NCBI GenBank assembly: GCA_015680685.1
Contig: MNCI01011145.1
Location: forward strand, 940,616-1,004,615
DNA from: Gnetum montanum
Taxonomy: Eukaryota; Streptophyta; Gnetopsida; Gnetales; Gnetaceae
DNA length: 64,000 bases
Direction of reading: 5' to 3'
Shown: positions 11,757 to 22,914 of the stretch, in pieces
Position numbering within the stretch: the stretch's first letter is position 1
Layout: each line of letters starts with the position of its first letter
Notes under the pieces: model-generated
Seen by the model: the letters and a program-made list of their open reading frames with translations, nothing else
The model's database searches: none
What the model was told of the DNA's origin: nothing
Translations under genes and position numbers: made by a program

Positions 11757-12477
11757 TGTTAGAAGACATTTGATCATAGTTTTGGATATCCATATGCTAG
11801 ATTTAAGACATCTAAGTGAGGCTTCATTGATAATTGCACAATTTTTTATGTTTAGAAAAAATGGGAAAGAAACCACAAGTTTGATGTTAAAACCATATTA
11901 AATTGATTTGCATGTATGTTTCTTTTAAAGATCTGAGTAGCCTTTAATGTTTTCTAGCTTTTTTTTTTAAGGATTAGACCAAAAGACGTTCATAGAATTT
12001 AAATTTAAAGTCTAGTCTATTTCATTTTTTATGACTCTATAGTTACCATGACTTTCCTTGTCACTTATGGTCCACTCATAGTTGCTTTCAAAAAATTCTA
12101 TGATCAAATCATGACTCATGTTATTTACTTAATTATTCTATTGAAAATCACAATTATTTCAAATTTGACATGCATTGTAACTTATAGTCACCTTGTGTCA
12201 TTCATTATGACTTACGACTCACTTGTAGTTACTTTGTGTTTAAATTCTTTAGCAAATTTGCATTTGTTGTGATCCATTGTCCTCTTGTTATCAACTCACG
12301 GCATTAATTGTAATCTAACTGCAACTTGTGGTTTGCTTGCATTATGAAGAAAATTGTTCATTACGAGCTTCTTCCAAGTTGCGGTTGACTCGTAGTCATT
12401 TAAAATTAATTAAAGATATTCTACTATTAAGTGCTTGAGCTTCCAAACCCATCCTGTTTTTGTTGCATGTTCTAATA
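11757..12477 (+). repeat. El2 probable 5' LTR (721 bp)
   Basis: The stretch starts TGTTAGAAG and ends TTCTAATA (CA lost), giving imperfect inverted ends, and is followed three bases later by a primer site. A degenerate internal repeat around words like CTTATGGTCCACTCATAGTT and CTTACGACTCACTTGTAGTT lies at 12030-12280. No second copy is in the window, so the left boundary rests only on the terminal inverted repeat. Confidence 0.5.
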
Positions 12478-12480
12478 AAG

Positions 12481-12496
12481 TAGTATCAAAGCATGG
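12481..12496 (+). other. El2 primer-binding site (tRNA-iMet type)
   Basis: TAGTATCAAAGCATGG differs by transitions from TGGTATCAGAGCATGG, the usual copia primer site complementary to the 3' end of initiator tRNA-Met. Confidence 0.75.
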
Positions 12497-12599
12497 AGTT
12501 GAAGATCATAACCACCAATGTAAAGGAGATTTACAAATGTAGCATCATCTTCAATGGCACATAAGATTTCACATATTGGTCTCATTTGATAAGATCCTT

Positions 12600-13020
12600 G
12601 CTAAAATATTAAGTTGAGGGTTTGTAGGCTCAACTTAATATGAATCCTCAACTAAAATTACATTTGGCAATGTGTGGAAATATTAAGTTGAGGATTTGTA
12701 GGCTTAACTAATACAAGTCTTGAACTAAACTTAAGTTGAGATGGAGATTCAATGCCTCTTTGACCATTTAGCTTAAAAATTTAACTTTGGCTAATTGCAT
12801 TTGGTTGTGCAAGACCTCTTAGTCCAAAAAAAAAAAAAAGAAAAAAAAAAGAAAGAGAAAAAAAAAAACCAAGATCTAAAACTAAATCCTCATAGTGCGA
12901 GATGTGTCCTCATGTGGACCATCAAATTTTTTCTCAATTTAATGTTTCATGTCATGTTTTATTTGGAAATAATGTGAGATGTGTCCTCATGTGGACTATC
13001 AAATGAAACATAAACTCTAA
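12600..13020. repeat. Short-repeat insertion with hairpins in El2
   Basis: A perfect 12-bp inverted repeat (TATTAAGTTGAG at 12607-12618, CTCAACTTAATA at 12629-12640) has a second, imperfect copy at about 12679-12713. A direct repeat around GAGATGTGTCCTCATGTGGA occurs near 12900 and 12974. An A-rich run (12826-12868) lies between. This breaks the El2 gag region and looks like a small non-coding insertion, possibly MITE-like, but its ends are not clear. Confidence 0.45.
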
Positions 13021-13039
13021 ACTTTGAAAATCTAAAACT

Positions 13040-13900
13040 AACTCCTAATGACTCTTAGCTTTTGAAAGTAAAAGGCTGAAGAAGAACTCATAATCCTTTA
13101 GGACAGCATAATGTTGATAAGAGAACAAAGGAATCAATTCAAAAAAGAAGCAAGAACTAGATGCATTAGCCAAGATCATCATATGTATAAGTGTTTTAGA
13201 ATAAATTGAAACTAGAATCATCATTAAGACTATCTTAAAGAAATGTTGGGATTTTATTCAAAATGATTACAAGGATAGTGTAGAAAACTTGAAATTGAAA
13301 TTACTCTAATATACCTAGGAATTCAATAATCTAAGCTTGATGACAGGTAAGCCTTTGAAACATTTTTTTGGAAAGGCTTTCAAGCACCATGAGAATTTAG
13401 ATCAATATTAGTTAGATTTCATAATGGAGTAGAGAGTTAACAAGGTGATCCAAGTCCTATATAACGATCTAAGATACGATTAGTCCATGAGCATCATTTA
13501 TCAAATGAAATATCTCTTAACCTACACAATGGATGAGTTAATTTCTTCCTTGAGAGGATTAGAGAAATTAAAGTATCCAAATCCAAATGAGAATGCCTAT
13601 GTGACATAAAATCAAAATCAAAGAATTGGAAGACATTCAAGAGACAAAAGAGGAAGGAGAAAGTTTAATTCATCAAGAGAAGAAAAACCATTAAATGATT
13701 CAAAACCTTGAAGTTTTAAAGGAGATGATTTTTATCAAGAAAAAAAAAAAGAGAATTTCAAACACGAAGATCATGTCCTAGAGTAGGAAGGACCCATTTC
13801 CAACCAAGCAAGGCTCAAGATGCATTGTCATCCTCAACCCCATGTTGCAAATTTTGTAATAACAAGGGCCATTATGAAGACAGGTGTTCATAGAAAATGA
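13040..13900 (+). pseudogene. El2 gag with zinc knuckle (decayed)
   Basis: Copia gag remnant. The segment TYTMDELISSLRGLEKLKYP (13519-13580) matches the late gag region. A clean CCHC zinc knuckle, CKFCNNKGHYEDRC, lies at 13846-13887 with 2-4-4 spacing. The flanking frame is broken by many stops. The DNA upstream of 13040 is disturbed by the inserted repeats. Confidence 0.7.
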
Positions 13901-14079
13901 ATTTATAGAACTTGCAAAACCTCACCACCCAAGATACTTTAAACTAAAGTGAAGACAACCATAAGAGAAATGGTACTAAGTGATTGGTGGCCAAAGCAAC
14001 TCTAATTTTATTGCATTTTTTATGACTAAGGAAATTTCTTCAAGCATATCAATTAATGATAATGGTTTTTCCAACCACA

Positions 14080-15000
14080 TAACTTCAAACAAGGAAGCCT
14101 TTGTTGAATAGTAGCCTATGAACAATCTTGAAAGCATCAAAATCGAAGATGGTTTACAAGTTAAGAAAGAATGAATTGATAAGATGATGATCAATCTTGA
14201 AGATGATATACAATTTCAAGTGCATAATATTTTTTATGTTTGCAAATGATCCAATTCATTGTTATTAATGGGTCAAATCACCAGCATAGGCAATAAAGTT
14301 ATTTTTGAAAATGACATTTTTACAACTTATTATTCAAGAAGATTCATAGATAGATTACTAAAAATTGATAATAGAATTTATTATTTGGAAGCCACTTATG
14401 TGAATGAAAATATTGTGTGTTCAGCCAAGGCAAATAAGGCTAGATTGTGGCATTGGAGGCTTGGACATGCCTTCTAACAAAATTTAGAAAATTTGATGAA
14501 ATATAAGAATACCATTGATATGAAATATTTAGAAACTCCTATGAAATTTGTCAAAATTATCTTAAGGAGACACAAAGTAATAGCCTTGTAGAGAGAAAGA
14601 TTGATGTTATTCAAAAAGTGACAAGGTGCTTGTTGAAGCACTCATTATTTTCAAAAGAATATTAGCACGAGGTAGTTCATATGACCAAATTTTTGTTGAA
14701 TATATTAATTGCTCCTAACAAAACTCTAAATTAAATGCTCTATGATTAGCCTCCAAATATATCTCATTTAAAAATGTTTAGTTGTATTTGTTATGTGAAG
14801 TTACCAAATTAATTGATTGATAAGCTTGATGATAGAGGAAAGAGATGTGTAATTTTATTTACTATGATTCAAAAACTAGTGGATATAAGTGTTTTGGTTG
14901 AGTAGATAAAAAATGTTATTACTCTAAAGATGTGATTTTTAATAAATCTAAACTTGGCTTTCAAAAATTTCATAAAATGAATAGTCCACAAAAGAAAAAA
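14080..15000 (+). pseudogene. El2 integrase region (decayed)
   Basis: Protease cannot be placed with confidence. At 14200-14476 the frame reads QVHNIFYVC, then SLLLMGQITSIGNKVIF and LWHWRLGHAF, which is the copia gag_pre-integrase segment with its H-W-R-L-G-H signature. The core integrase is badly broken. At 14855-14950 phrases corresponding to YDSKTSGYKCFG and KCYYSKDVIFN are the conserved join between integrase and reverse transcriptase in copia elements. Confidence 0.75.
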
Positions 15001-15179
15001 AATACACTTCTAGACTTTGTGTGGAAAGGGACCACCCATCAAGCCAAATGTTAGACATAGAAATAATAGAAGGATCATAAGAAGTCAAGCCACTACACAT
15101 GTTTGTTGTCAAGCCTTCTCTCATAAACCTACAAATGTAAAATAGACTCCCAAATGAAAAGTGTGGAAGGAGGTAATGT

Positions 15180-15865
15180 AAAAAGAAGTAACTATAATTT
15201 AGAAAAATCCAACATGGAAATTCGTTGATAGGCCACAAGGGAAGATAATTATTGAAACCCAATGGGGGTTCAAAAAAAAATTCAATGAAGTTGGTGCTAT
15301 TGTTACTCACAAAGCAAGACTTATTGCTAGAGGTTTCCAACATAAAAACATATTGATTATGATGAAATGTTTACACTAATTGCCTATTGTGAGATTATCA
15401 AACTCATGGCCTTCCTTGTTGATTATAAAGATATGAAACTATATTAAATGGATATTAATTATGCATTTTGGAATAACACTTTACAAGAATAAGTGTATAT
15501 TTTCCAACCTAAAGATTTTGAAATTAAAAGATAAGAAGAAAAATTTTGTAGATTACACAAACCTTTGTACGGCCTAAATCAAGCTCTAAGAGCTTGGTAC
15601 CATCATATTAATGATTATTTACTAAGGAATGAATACAAGAGTTACATGTTCAAGCTTACTTTATACTTTATGAATGAGGGTTATAATTTGATATTAATTC
15701 CTTTATATGTTGATGATCTTTTTTTTTATGATTATGTTGAAGTTAATAGATTATGAAGATAAAATATGTTCCTCTTCTGAATCATTATTAAACATTATCA
15801 TTACATTATCCTAGGTTTACATTTTGATTTTGTTCTTTAATAGAATAAATCATAGATTGTTTTAT
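15180..15865 (+). pseudogene. El2 reverse transcriptase, RVT_2 type (decayed)
   Basis: Copia reverse transcriptase: NPTWKFVDRPQGK (15207-15245), then FNEVGAIVTHKARLIARGFQ (15280-15340), LYGLNQALRAWYHHINDYLL (15566-15625) and YVDDL (15706-15720), which is the intact catalytic YVDD box. A phrase like HYHYILGLHF (15791-15825) matches the next conserved block. Stops and a frameshift around 15350 and 15480 inactivate it. No RNase H follows. Confidence 0.85.
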
Positions 15866-17313
15866 TATTTGGACTTCTAGCTTCCATATAGTAATAGGCA
15901 TTTCCATCTTCTATGGGATTTCTTACTTTTGTTGCACTTTTCTTATTCACTTTCATATGTTTTTCCTTCATTAAAGATTTACGTTTGCTTACTCAAATTA
16001 ATAGTTAGAAGCTTGCCACACGTTATTGTGATCTTATATATAAAAGATGTTGATATGTCCATTTTATTTGTCTTTTTCATAGCATGGTTTTCATCCTTGT
16101 TGTTAGTTTTCATTTTTTGTTCTTCACACAGATAGACCTCACATTTACCACCTTCCTCATAGCTTTGTTTTCCATCATTCACCATAAATAATGTTTTCAT
16201 TCTTCTTCATTAATGTTTATAATTAGCAAAAGGACTTGAGCCACACTTACTCTTCCTTTGAGTGTTATACTTGCTTATTAGACTTGATTTGGTTACATAG
16301 ATTGTTCCTTTCCATGTGTATGTAATACATTTTCTTGTATCTTCTTTATGACACATCTCATCATTACCTTCTGCATGCAATTATCTCTTTCTTCTAGGAT
16401 TTCTCAACTTTCATGCAACTTGGAATCTAAGTTTCTTCATATGAATGCTGTTTTTTATTTTCTTTATCACACAAAATTCTCCATTTTCTTACTTCATATT
16501 TGGTGTATTTAATTATACATAACTAACTCTTCTTTATGTAGTGTACTTACATTGTTTTATCATATCTTAATGGTTATGAATTTACCTAGTTGGTGTGACT
16601 CTTCATAATTGTTTTTGTTTCTTTCTTGTAATGGGTATAAACATCATCTCATGAGATTCGTTGATTATTTATGCCTTAAGATTATCATCTAACACTCTCC
16701 TTCAATCTCAAGGATGTTTTTTGTACAACTTATTATGTTGATTTCATGTGAATAGAATTTTCTCTTCTTATTTTTTTAGAATAACTTATGGAGGAATTCA
16801 TGTTAACTAGTCATGAATGAAGAAATTAATTTATCACAAATTTTCTCCTCTTCATTTACAAGGGATCAAAATTGCACATACAAAAAATAGTCACACTTTT
16901 ATTTAATGATTTACCTTTAGTATATCAAATATACATATTCAATAGGGCATTACTTGACATCTTCGAAAAATAAAATATGGTGGTATCCTATTCTATTGGA
17001 TTTACATTCTTGGGATTCAAGGAAATAGATGATGGGATTTCTATAGTGGATTTTCTAGGATCAACTGCTCCAACTTAGCTAGCTTTCTTCTTCATTGATT
17101 ATGATTTTAGATATTGTTTCCTTACTAATTACCATGATTTGTTGATTTTACAATTGTTATTTTAATTAATAAATTACTTAACTTTTATTAATTAGATCTC
17201 TTGTATGTGCCTCATTTATCTTTTTCAAAGCATTTTTAGCTATTTTATATCTCCTTCAATTATTTTAGAAGCACTTGGAGCATGTTCATCACTTCTTTGT
17301 TCTCATTCTTAAT
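15866..17313. other. AT-rich stretch with a possible minus-strand LTR end
   Basis: No coding region recognised. On the minus strand a purine run GATTGAAGGAGAG (16695-16707) is followed directly by TGTTAGATGATAATC, the look of a copia polypurine tract and 3' LTR start at 16694. A possible LTR far end is TGTTAG at about 16099, giving some 596 bp, but no second copy is in view. El3 is inserted at 17314. Confidence 0.35.
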
Positions 17314-18217
17314 TGTTGGAACAAGTTCACTCCTATTGATTTAACCTTTAAATCCCACTAAATCTAGATATTATAAAAAATCAATATGTTAGAAAACAAG
17401 AAAAATAGCAATCTTCAATTAATTTAAGAAGATTACAATAGGGTCCCATAATCCACAAACATCCAAGTCACTCATAACACTCAAATGACATTGCAGAGCA
17501 TGAGGCTCTACAACCACACAACAACTGTCCTTAATGCAAGGCACAACCAAATGAGATCAAACTCACACAAAGACACAAAAGAGACACACAGGCCAAACAG
17601 ACACACACTATTTGATCATAGAGTTGCATCCACAATCATGCACTCTCAAAATTATTCTCTCATGCCTCACATCAACTCTTGATAATGTTAAAATATGAAA
17701 CACAACATTATTTACTGGAAATCAATGTGAAAAGAGCTAAAAACATTTTCTCAAGCTCATCCTAGAGATTCCTAGTTGTTTCTATCTTTTTTCATATTTT
17801 TTAAATTATTTTATATTTTGGAACTACTAACTTGAAAGGTTTCCTAGCTATACCATTTGTATTTAGGATTTTTAAGATGTATCCTATAAAAACTCAACAT
17901 TTAGGTGAGATTTCTCCTAGAAGTAGGAGTTGAGACATCTCCTAGAATTCTAGGATGTCTTTCTTAAGACATCTCTAACCTTGACAAGATGTCTCTTCTA
18001 GAACAAAGGTGTCTTTTCCACATGTGAGATGTCTCCTACCACAAGCTAACTCTCAGCAAAGATGTCTCCCAGACATATGGAATGTCTCTTGTTTCATCTC
18101 AATTCTCAACCTAGACATCTCCTTGATCTCCAAGATGTCTTTCCAGCTCTTGAAACCTATAAAAACCATATGTAGGAAAGAGGAAAGTGAATTGGAAGAG
18201 ATGTTTCTATACTAGCT
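17314..18217 (-). repeat. El3 3' LTR (about 904 bp)
   Basis: Matches 54829-55770 along its length. It begins TGTTGGA on the plus strand and ends near CTAGCT, where the terminal base appears mutated. On the minus strand a cluster of GAGATGTCTCC/GGAGACATCTC words (18150-17900) precedes a TATAAAAT-like box near 17809-17816. Confidence 0.85.
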
Positions 18218-18230
18218 TTTTCACCTTTCA
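18218..18230 (-). other. El3 polypurine tract
   Basis: Minus strand GAAAGGTGAAAAA lies directly before the 3' LTR and would prime plus-strand synthesis. Confidence 0.7.
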
Positions 18231-18299
18231 AAAAGTGAACTCATGTGAATAAGGGAGTAGTGGTAGAAGTGATTCCTCACTTAGCAAGTTTGGTCTCAT

Positions 18300-19614
18300 G
18301 GATTCATATAACATCATCATCAGATTGATTCTTCCAATGGATCAAGTACTTATGCCTCTTCATTTTCCAAGTGCTTGAAGCTTCCCTTCTCTTGAGTACA
18401 ATTATCTTCCTCTCCATTGTAGGCTTGGACTTCTTAATAGTCCCCTTTAATTCATCAATGTTGCCTTGTATGGTTTCATCATCAACTAGTCCATAGTAAT
18501 ACATAATATCTGCAACATTAAATATAAAAGACATACCAACATCGCTTGATAAATCAATATCAAAAGAATTATCATTAATTTTGACCTTTATCCTGAAAGG
18601 ATCCATCTTCTTAGCTTTCAACTTGGAGAACTTGACATCTTGAAATCTCTTCTTCTTCATGTGTATCTAAAATAAATCACTGAATGTAAAATTAGACTTC
18701 GGTCCTTATGCCTCTTGAGGACTCTCTCTTCATCCTTCTTTCTAGATTTTTCTTTACTTGTGCATGAATATCCTTCATCTCTTGCACAAACTTAGCACTA
18801 AGTTGAGTTTCTTCCTTAAAGCTACTCACATTGTCCATCATCTTAGTAGAAAATTCATAATTCATCTTAAATGGGCTTTTACCAATGGTAATATGAAAAA
18901 AAATTATTATACAAAAATTCAATATGACACAACAAATTTTCCTATCGATTGGACTATCCATCACATAAACACCTCAATATTTTAAGCAAAGATTTATTCA
19001 CCACTTTGGTTTGGCAATTAGATTATGGATGATATGTAGCAAAAAAAATTAGCTTTGTCTCTAAAATTTTCCAAAGGGACCTCCAAAATGACTACTAAAA
19101 TTGGAGGCTCTATCATTAATAATATTCAAAGGAATATCATGTAACTTCTTAACATGCTAGAAAAATAAATTTTCTACATGAGAAGCATTACTCATTTTTT
19201 TGCCTAGAATGAAGTGTGCCATGTTGGAGAACCTATTCACCATAATAAAAATGGCATTAGTCCCACTCTTGGTCTTTGGAATATCACTCACAAAGTGCAT
19301 TAACATACTTTCCCATGGACCCTTAGGAATTGGTAAAAACATATAATGTCCATCCACTCCTTTACCTCTTTTGAAATTTTGAAAAGTTAAACACTCCTTT
19401 ACAAATTTGGAAACTTTAGGTATCATACTTGGTTACAAATAATGCCTATGCATAAGCTCTAATGTTTTATCCCTCTCCCATGTGACCTGCCATGCCACTA
19501 TAAGGATTTTTAAACAAACATTTCTTCCTAAAATCACAATTAGGAATACATACCTTTTCATTTTTGAATAATATTTCATTTTAAATATGATAGTCCCTCC
19601 ATTGGTCGTTCTTA
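18300..19614 (-). pseudogene. El3 integrase with chromodomain (decayed)
   Basis: Integrase with, in order, a zinc-binding segment (ERDKTLELMHRHYL, then VKECLTFQNFK, near 19400-19470), the start of the core (PKGPWESMLMHFVSDIPKTK, with GTNAIFIMVNRFSNMAHF; the catalytic D of VDRF is N here), NIINDRASNFSSHF with the second core aspartate, ITIGKSPFKMNY, and FVQEMKDIHAQVKKNLERR. The end, KRREASSTWKMKRHKYLIHW (about 18340-18400), is a chromodomain, thought to steer insertion to heterochromatin. Stops and frame breaks are present. It starts abruptly at the El4 insertion point. Confidence 0.87.
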
Positions 19615-19619
19615 CTAAA

Positions 19620-20647
19620 TGGTGTAGGGATACCTCTGTCAATCCCCTTGTTCTACCCTACATGTTATGTTTCTTTTTGAGTTGATATTATTGGGGATGA
19701 TTCTTGGATGTTTTAAGCTATTTGGGCTCTTTTTGATGAGTTCAGGAGGTTCCAGGATCTATGGGAACTTGTTGGGAGGCATTTGAAGGCTTCCAACATC
19801 AAAACAAGTATTTTTATTTTTGGCACCTTCAGAAGAGATGTCTCCTCAGAAAGATAGACGTCTTCCTAGAGATGTCTTCCCTAAAACACAAATTTCCCAA
19901 GTCCAAAGGAGGTGTATACCAAAACCAAGAGACATCTCTCTTGAGAGTAGGGCTTTCATAGGAGACATCTACATGAAGCTAGAGATGACCTCAATGCATG
20001 GAGGAACTTCCAAAAATGCTTGTTTCAATTTGAGAAATAGCCAAAGCAAGATGAAAATAACGTGGGAGAAGGTGAGAAGACTTGAGAAACATCTAAAGAA
20101 CTTGAGGTTGAGTTGAGGAAAGGTTTCTAGTATTTTCATCTTTCAGTTGGTTATAAATATAGATGTAATCCATTATTGTTAGGGCTATAGTGCCAAGTGC
20201 AGTAGTGAGAAGGACTACAATGCCAAGTGTCAAAGTGCCAAGGGCTGAAGTGTAAATGACAAAGGTCAAACATACTAATAAAGGGAAAGAGAGAGAAAAT
20301 TCTTGAAAGAGGAGAGCTTGTGTAAGGAAGTTGAGTGAAAGGCAAGGGAGAGCACTTGAGAGAGGTTAGAAGAATCTCTTATAAGTGTCTTGTCTTAAGC
20401 TTGGGCTCTATTATGAGCAATTGAGGATTAAGAAAGGACAAGTGTGGCCTCTAAGATCCTTAGGAGAGTTGTGAGTTGAGCTTGGCTCCTCATCTTTGAT
20501 GTATTTTCTATGTATTTTGAGAATTATCTTAATATAAGGGAGATTTTCTCTATTTTATTATGTTATTCTTAATTTCTAAGCTAGATTTGCTTGGCAGTTA
20601 TGGATTGGGTTCTATTGGGATCTGTTATGGTGTAACACATTACACCA
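19620..20647 (+). repeat. El4 5' LTR (1028 bp)
   Basis: Starts TGGTGTAGGGATACC, ends ATTACACCA. A cluster of AGATGTCTCC/GGAGACATCT words lies at 19838-19990, ahead of TATAAATA at 20152-20159. This copy keeps the uninterrupted target sequence AGTTG (20145-20149) that El5 split in the 3' LTR. Confidence 0.9.
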
Positions 20648-20649
20648 GA

Positions 20650-20662
20650 TTGGTATGAGAGA
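20650..20662 (+). other. El4 primer-binding site (tRNA-iMet type)
   Basis: TTGGTATGAGAGA starts two bases inside the LTR; it is identical to the first part of the El3 site at 54811-54825 and close to TGGTATCAGAGC. Confidence 0.8.
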
Positions 20663-20780
20663 AAAGGTTTAGATGTTTCCACACTTTTATATTGAAGCTT
20701 GGTGTTTTATTTGAATGAAAGAAACATTGTTGTGGATATTTTTGTATTTTCTTTTGGATATCATTCTTGTTGCTTTAGGT

Positions 20781-22208
20781 ATGGCTCCAAAGAAGATATG
20801 TCAAGAGCTTAGACAAGAGATTCAAGAGTTTAAGGACTCCTTTAAAGCTTTTGTGGTTGAAATGCAAGAAGTTCTTTACAAAGTAAAGGTCCAAAAGCAC
20901 CAAGATTTTGTAGAAATTTTAGAAAGGGATATGGAGAAATTCAAGACTAACATGGAAAATATTTTGAGGAGAATTAATAGAATATCTTCTAACCATCTAG
21001 AAGGCAAGGAAGCTGAAGGGTTTGATGAAGTAGAGATCAATGAAAAAAGGAGTTCTTAGGTATCTCTTATTAAGTGAAGGAGCACTCAATACTCAAGGGT
21101 TTCAAGGAAGGGAACCAAGAGCTTTATAAAAGGGACTAGGAAATCTTCAAAGTCCAATATGGTGTACGTTGTTGATCAGGGAGAGTTTCTACCTAGTGAG
21201 TCATGGTATGTGAAAGATCAAAGACAAGAAAGTGACAAAGATCAAGGGGCTTCTTCAAGGAGGATCAAGGATAGCACTAGAAGGTATGATACTCATTCTT
21301 TTTGTAATTTTTCTACACCTTGTGGCAAGGGAAAGGAGATTCTAAGTCAAGTTAAGACTATCTATGGAAGAGAGGTGAATCTTCTAGCTAAGGTATGTGG
21401 AAGAATGATATCTTTGATGATTTTTTTGATGCATCTAATGTTAAAACTATAGAGGAGAGTTTACCTTTTGAGTTGGTACCTCCAAGGTGGAATGAAGAGC
21501 TTGTTGATGATTCCATTGGAATAGGTAACTCCTATTTGGAATCTTGAACCTTCAAGCTTTGATGAGATTAGACAACCACATATTGAAGATCAAGTTAAAT
21601 CAAAGATGGATGGGAGAAGCCATGAAGAGGTAAGTAAGAGTAAGCTTGACCTTTTTGATGGTAGTAATGCCTCTCATGTTGAAGCTAGTGTGATAGATGT
21701 TAGCTTTTCATTGTAGCTTGGTAGTGTTTTGTTCAATGGTATTGATGAGCATCATGATCATTGTGATGAGATTGAGAGTCGTATTGTGACTTTTGATGCC
21801 ATTTTTAGTAAGAGGAAGATGGTAATTTGTTTGATGATGATGGCTATTGGATAGTCATTGTGAGAAGGTCATTATTGATTTAAGTGAAGACATTGATCAT
21901 GAGATGATTTTCTAGAATTTGGAGATGCTTACTATTGATTATAGTAATGATAAATTTATGAAGTATGATGATGGATTTGATTGTCTTGGCTATAAAATGG
22001 AAGTGCAGCATGAAGGAAATCTACATGGTGGTGATGATAGGAAGCTAAGTGGTAGTCTTCCAAACACCAGGAAGAAGAAGGTAAAGAAGAGGAAAAAGAA
22101 GAGAAGAAAGGATGTTGAATTAAGAAAGCCTAATCATTTTTCTTTTTCTTATTATTTATTTGTGGAGGTTTTTTGCATCATGGGGATGCAAGGGAAGCAT
22201 TCCAAGTA
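20781..22208 (+). pseudogene. El4 internal frame, coiled-coil and acidic protein of unknown function
   Basis: I do not recognise this product. It starts MAPKK at 20781, like El3 gag (MAPKKK at 54757). About 90 residues of alternating charged and hydrophobic residues (QEIQEFKDSFKAFVVEMQE, later FVEILERDMEKFKTNMENIL) look like a coiled coil. After a stop at 21057 the same frame continues to 21452. A shift then exposes an acidic segment (NDIFDDFFDASN, VPPRWNEELVDDSIGIGN; about 21400-21545), then more acidic sequence, and finally a Lys/Arg run near 22065-22110. No zinc knuckle, protease or polymerase motif is seen. It may be a shortened, altered gag or a captured sequence. Confidence 0.5.
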
Positions 22209-22401
22209 GATGATTAGATGAAGGAAGCATGGTGGGGCATGAGGACAAGCCCCCATGAGCAAGGGAAGCTCAAAACAAAAACCTCTAATGATATTTATTC
22301 TCATGTTTGTAATGCATTGAGTCATGATTATTTTGATGGACTTGAATCATGAGGGCATGGTACCTTCTAGCTTGTGAAATATCATGAAGCATGACATTTT
22401 T

Positions 22402-22415
22402 AAGGGTGGGAGAGC
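22402..22415 (+). other. El4 polypurine tract
   Basis: AAGGGTGGGAGAGC directly precedes the 3' LTR start TGGTGTA. Confidence 0.75.
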
Positions 22416-22914
22416 TGGTGTAGGAACACCTCTTTCAATCTCCTTGTTCTACCCTACATGTTATGTGTCTTTTTGAATTGATTTTGTTGGGGATGATTCT
22501 TGGATGTTTTGGCATGTTTTAAGGTGTTTTGGACTTATTTTGATGAGTTTAGGAGGTTCCAAGGTCTATGGAAACTTGTTGGGAGACATCCAGAGGCTCC
22601 CAACATCAAAATAAGCATTTTTATTTTTAGCATCTTTAGAAGAGAAGTCTCCCTAGAGAGATAGATGTCTCTCTTGAAGTGTTGACATCTCAACTCCAAA
22701 GGAGACCTCTACCAAAAATAAGAGACATCTCTTTCAAGAGTAGGGCTTTCATAGGAGACATCTACATGAAGCTAGAGACAACCTAGATACATGGGGAATC
22801 TTCCAAAAAAGAAAGATGAAAACAACTGAGGAGAAGGTGAGAAGACTTGGGAAACATCTAAATAATCTCAAGTTGAGTTAAGGAAAGGTTTCTAGGATTT
22901 TCATTTTTTAGTTG
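22416..22914 (+). repeat. El4 3' LTR, first part
   Basis: Matches 19620-20149. It stops at the El5 insertion point; the other part is 36229-36742. El5 inserted three bases upstream of the TATAAATA box of this LTR. Confidence 0.9.

Larger units (their letters stand above)
11757..15865 (+). mobile_element. El2: decayed Ty1/copia retrotransposon, 3' end not recognised
   Basis: An LTR-like segment (11757-12477), a primer site and copia gag, integrase and reverse transcriptase remnants follow in copia order on the plus strand. Integrase before reverse transcriptase is the diagnostic copia arrangement. The RNase H and 3' LTR are not visible: recognisable coding ends near 15865. Decay is heavier than in any gypsy element here, suggesting this is among the oldest residents. 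The DNA at 12600-13020 may be a later insertion. Confidence 0.8.

Noticed and set aside
12826-12868. Poly(A) tail of a LINE or SINE
   Set aside because: The A/G run lies between unrelated short repeats, with no element body ending there and no flanking duplication.
18304-18660. A separate host chromodomain gene
   Set aside because: The chromodomain follows El3 integrase motifs in order and precedes the polypurine tract and LTR, so it is the integrase tail.
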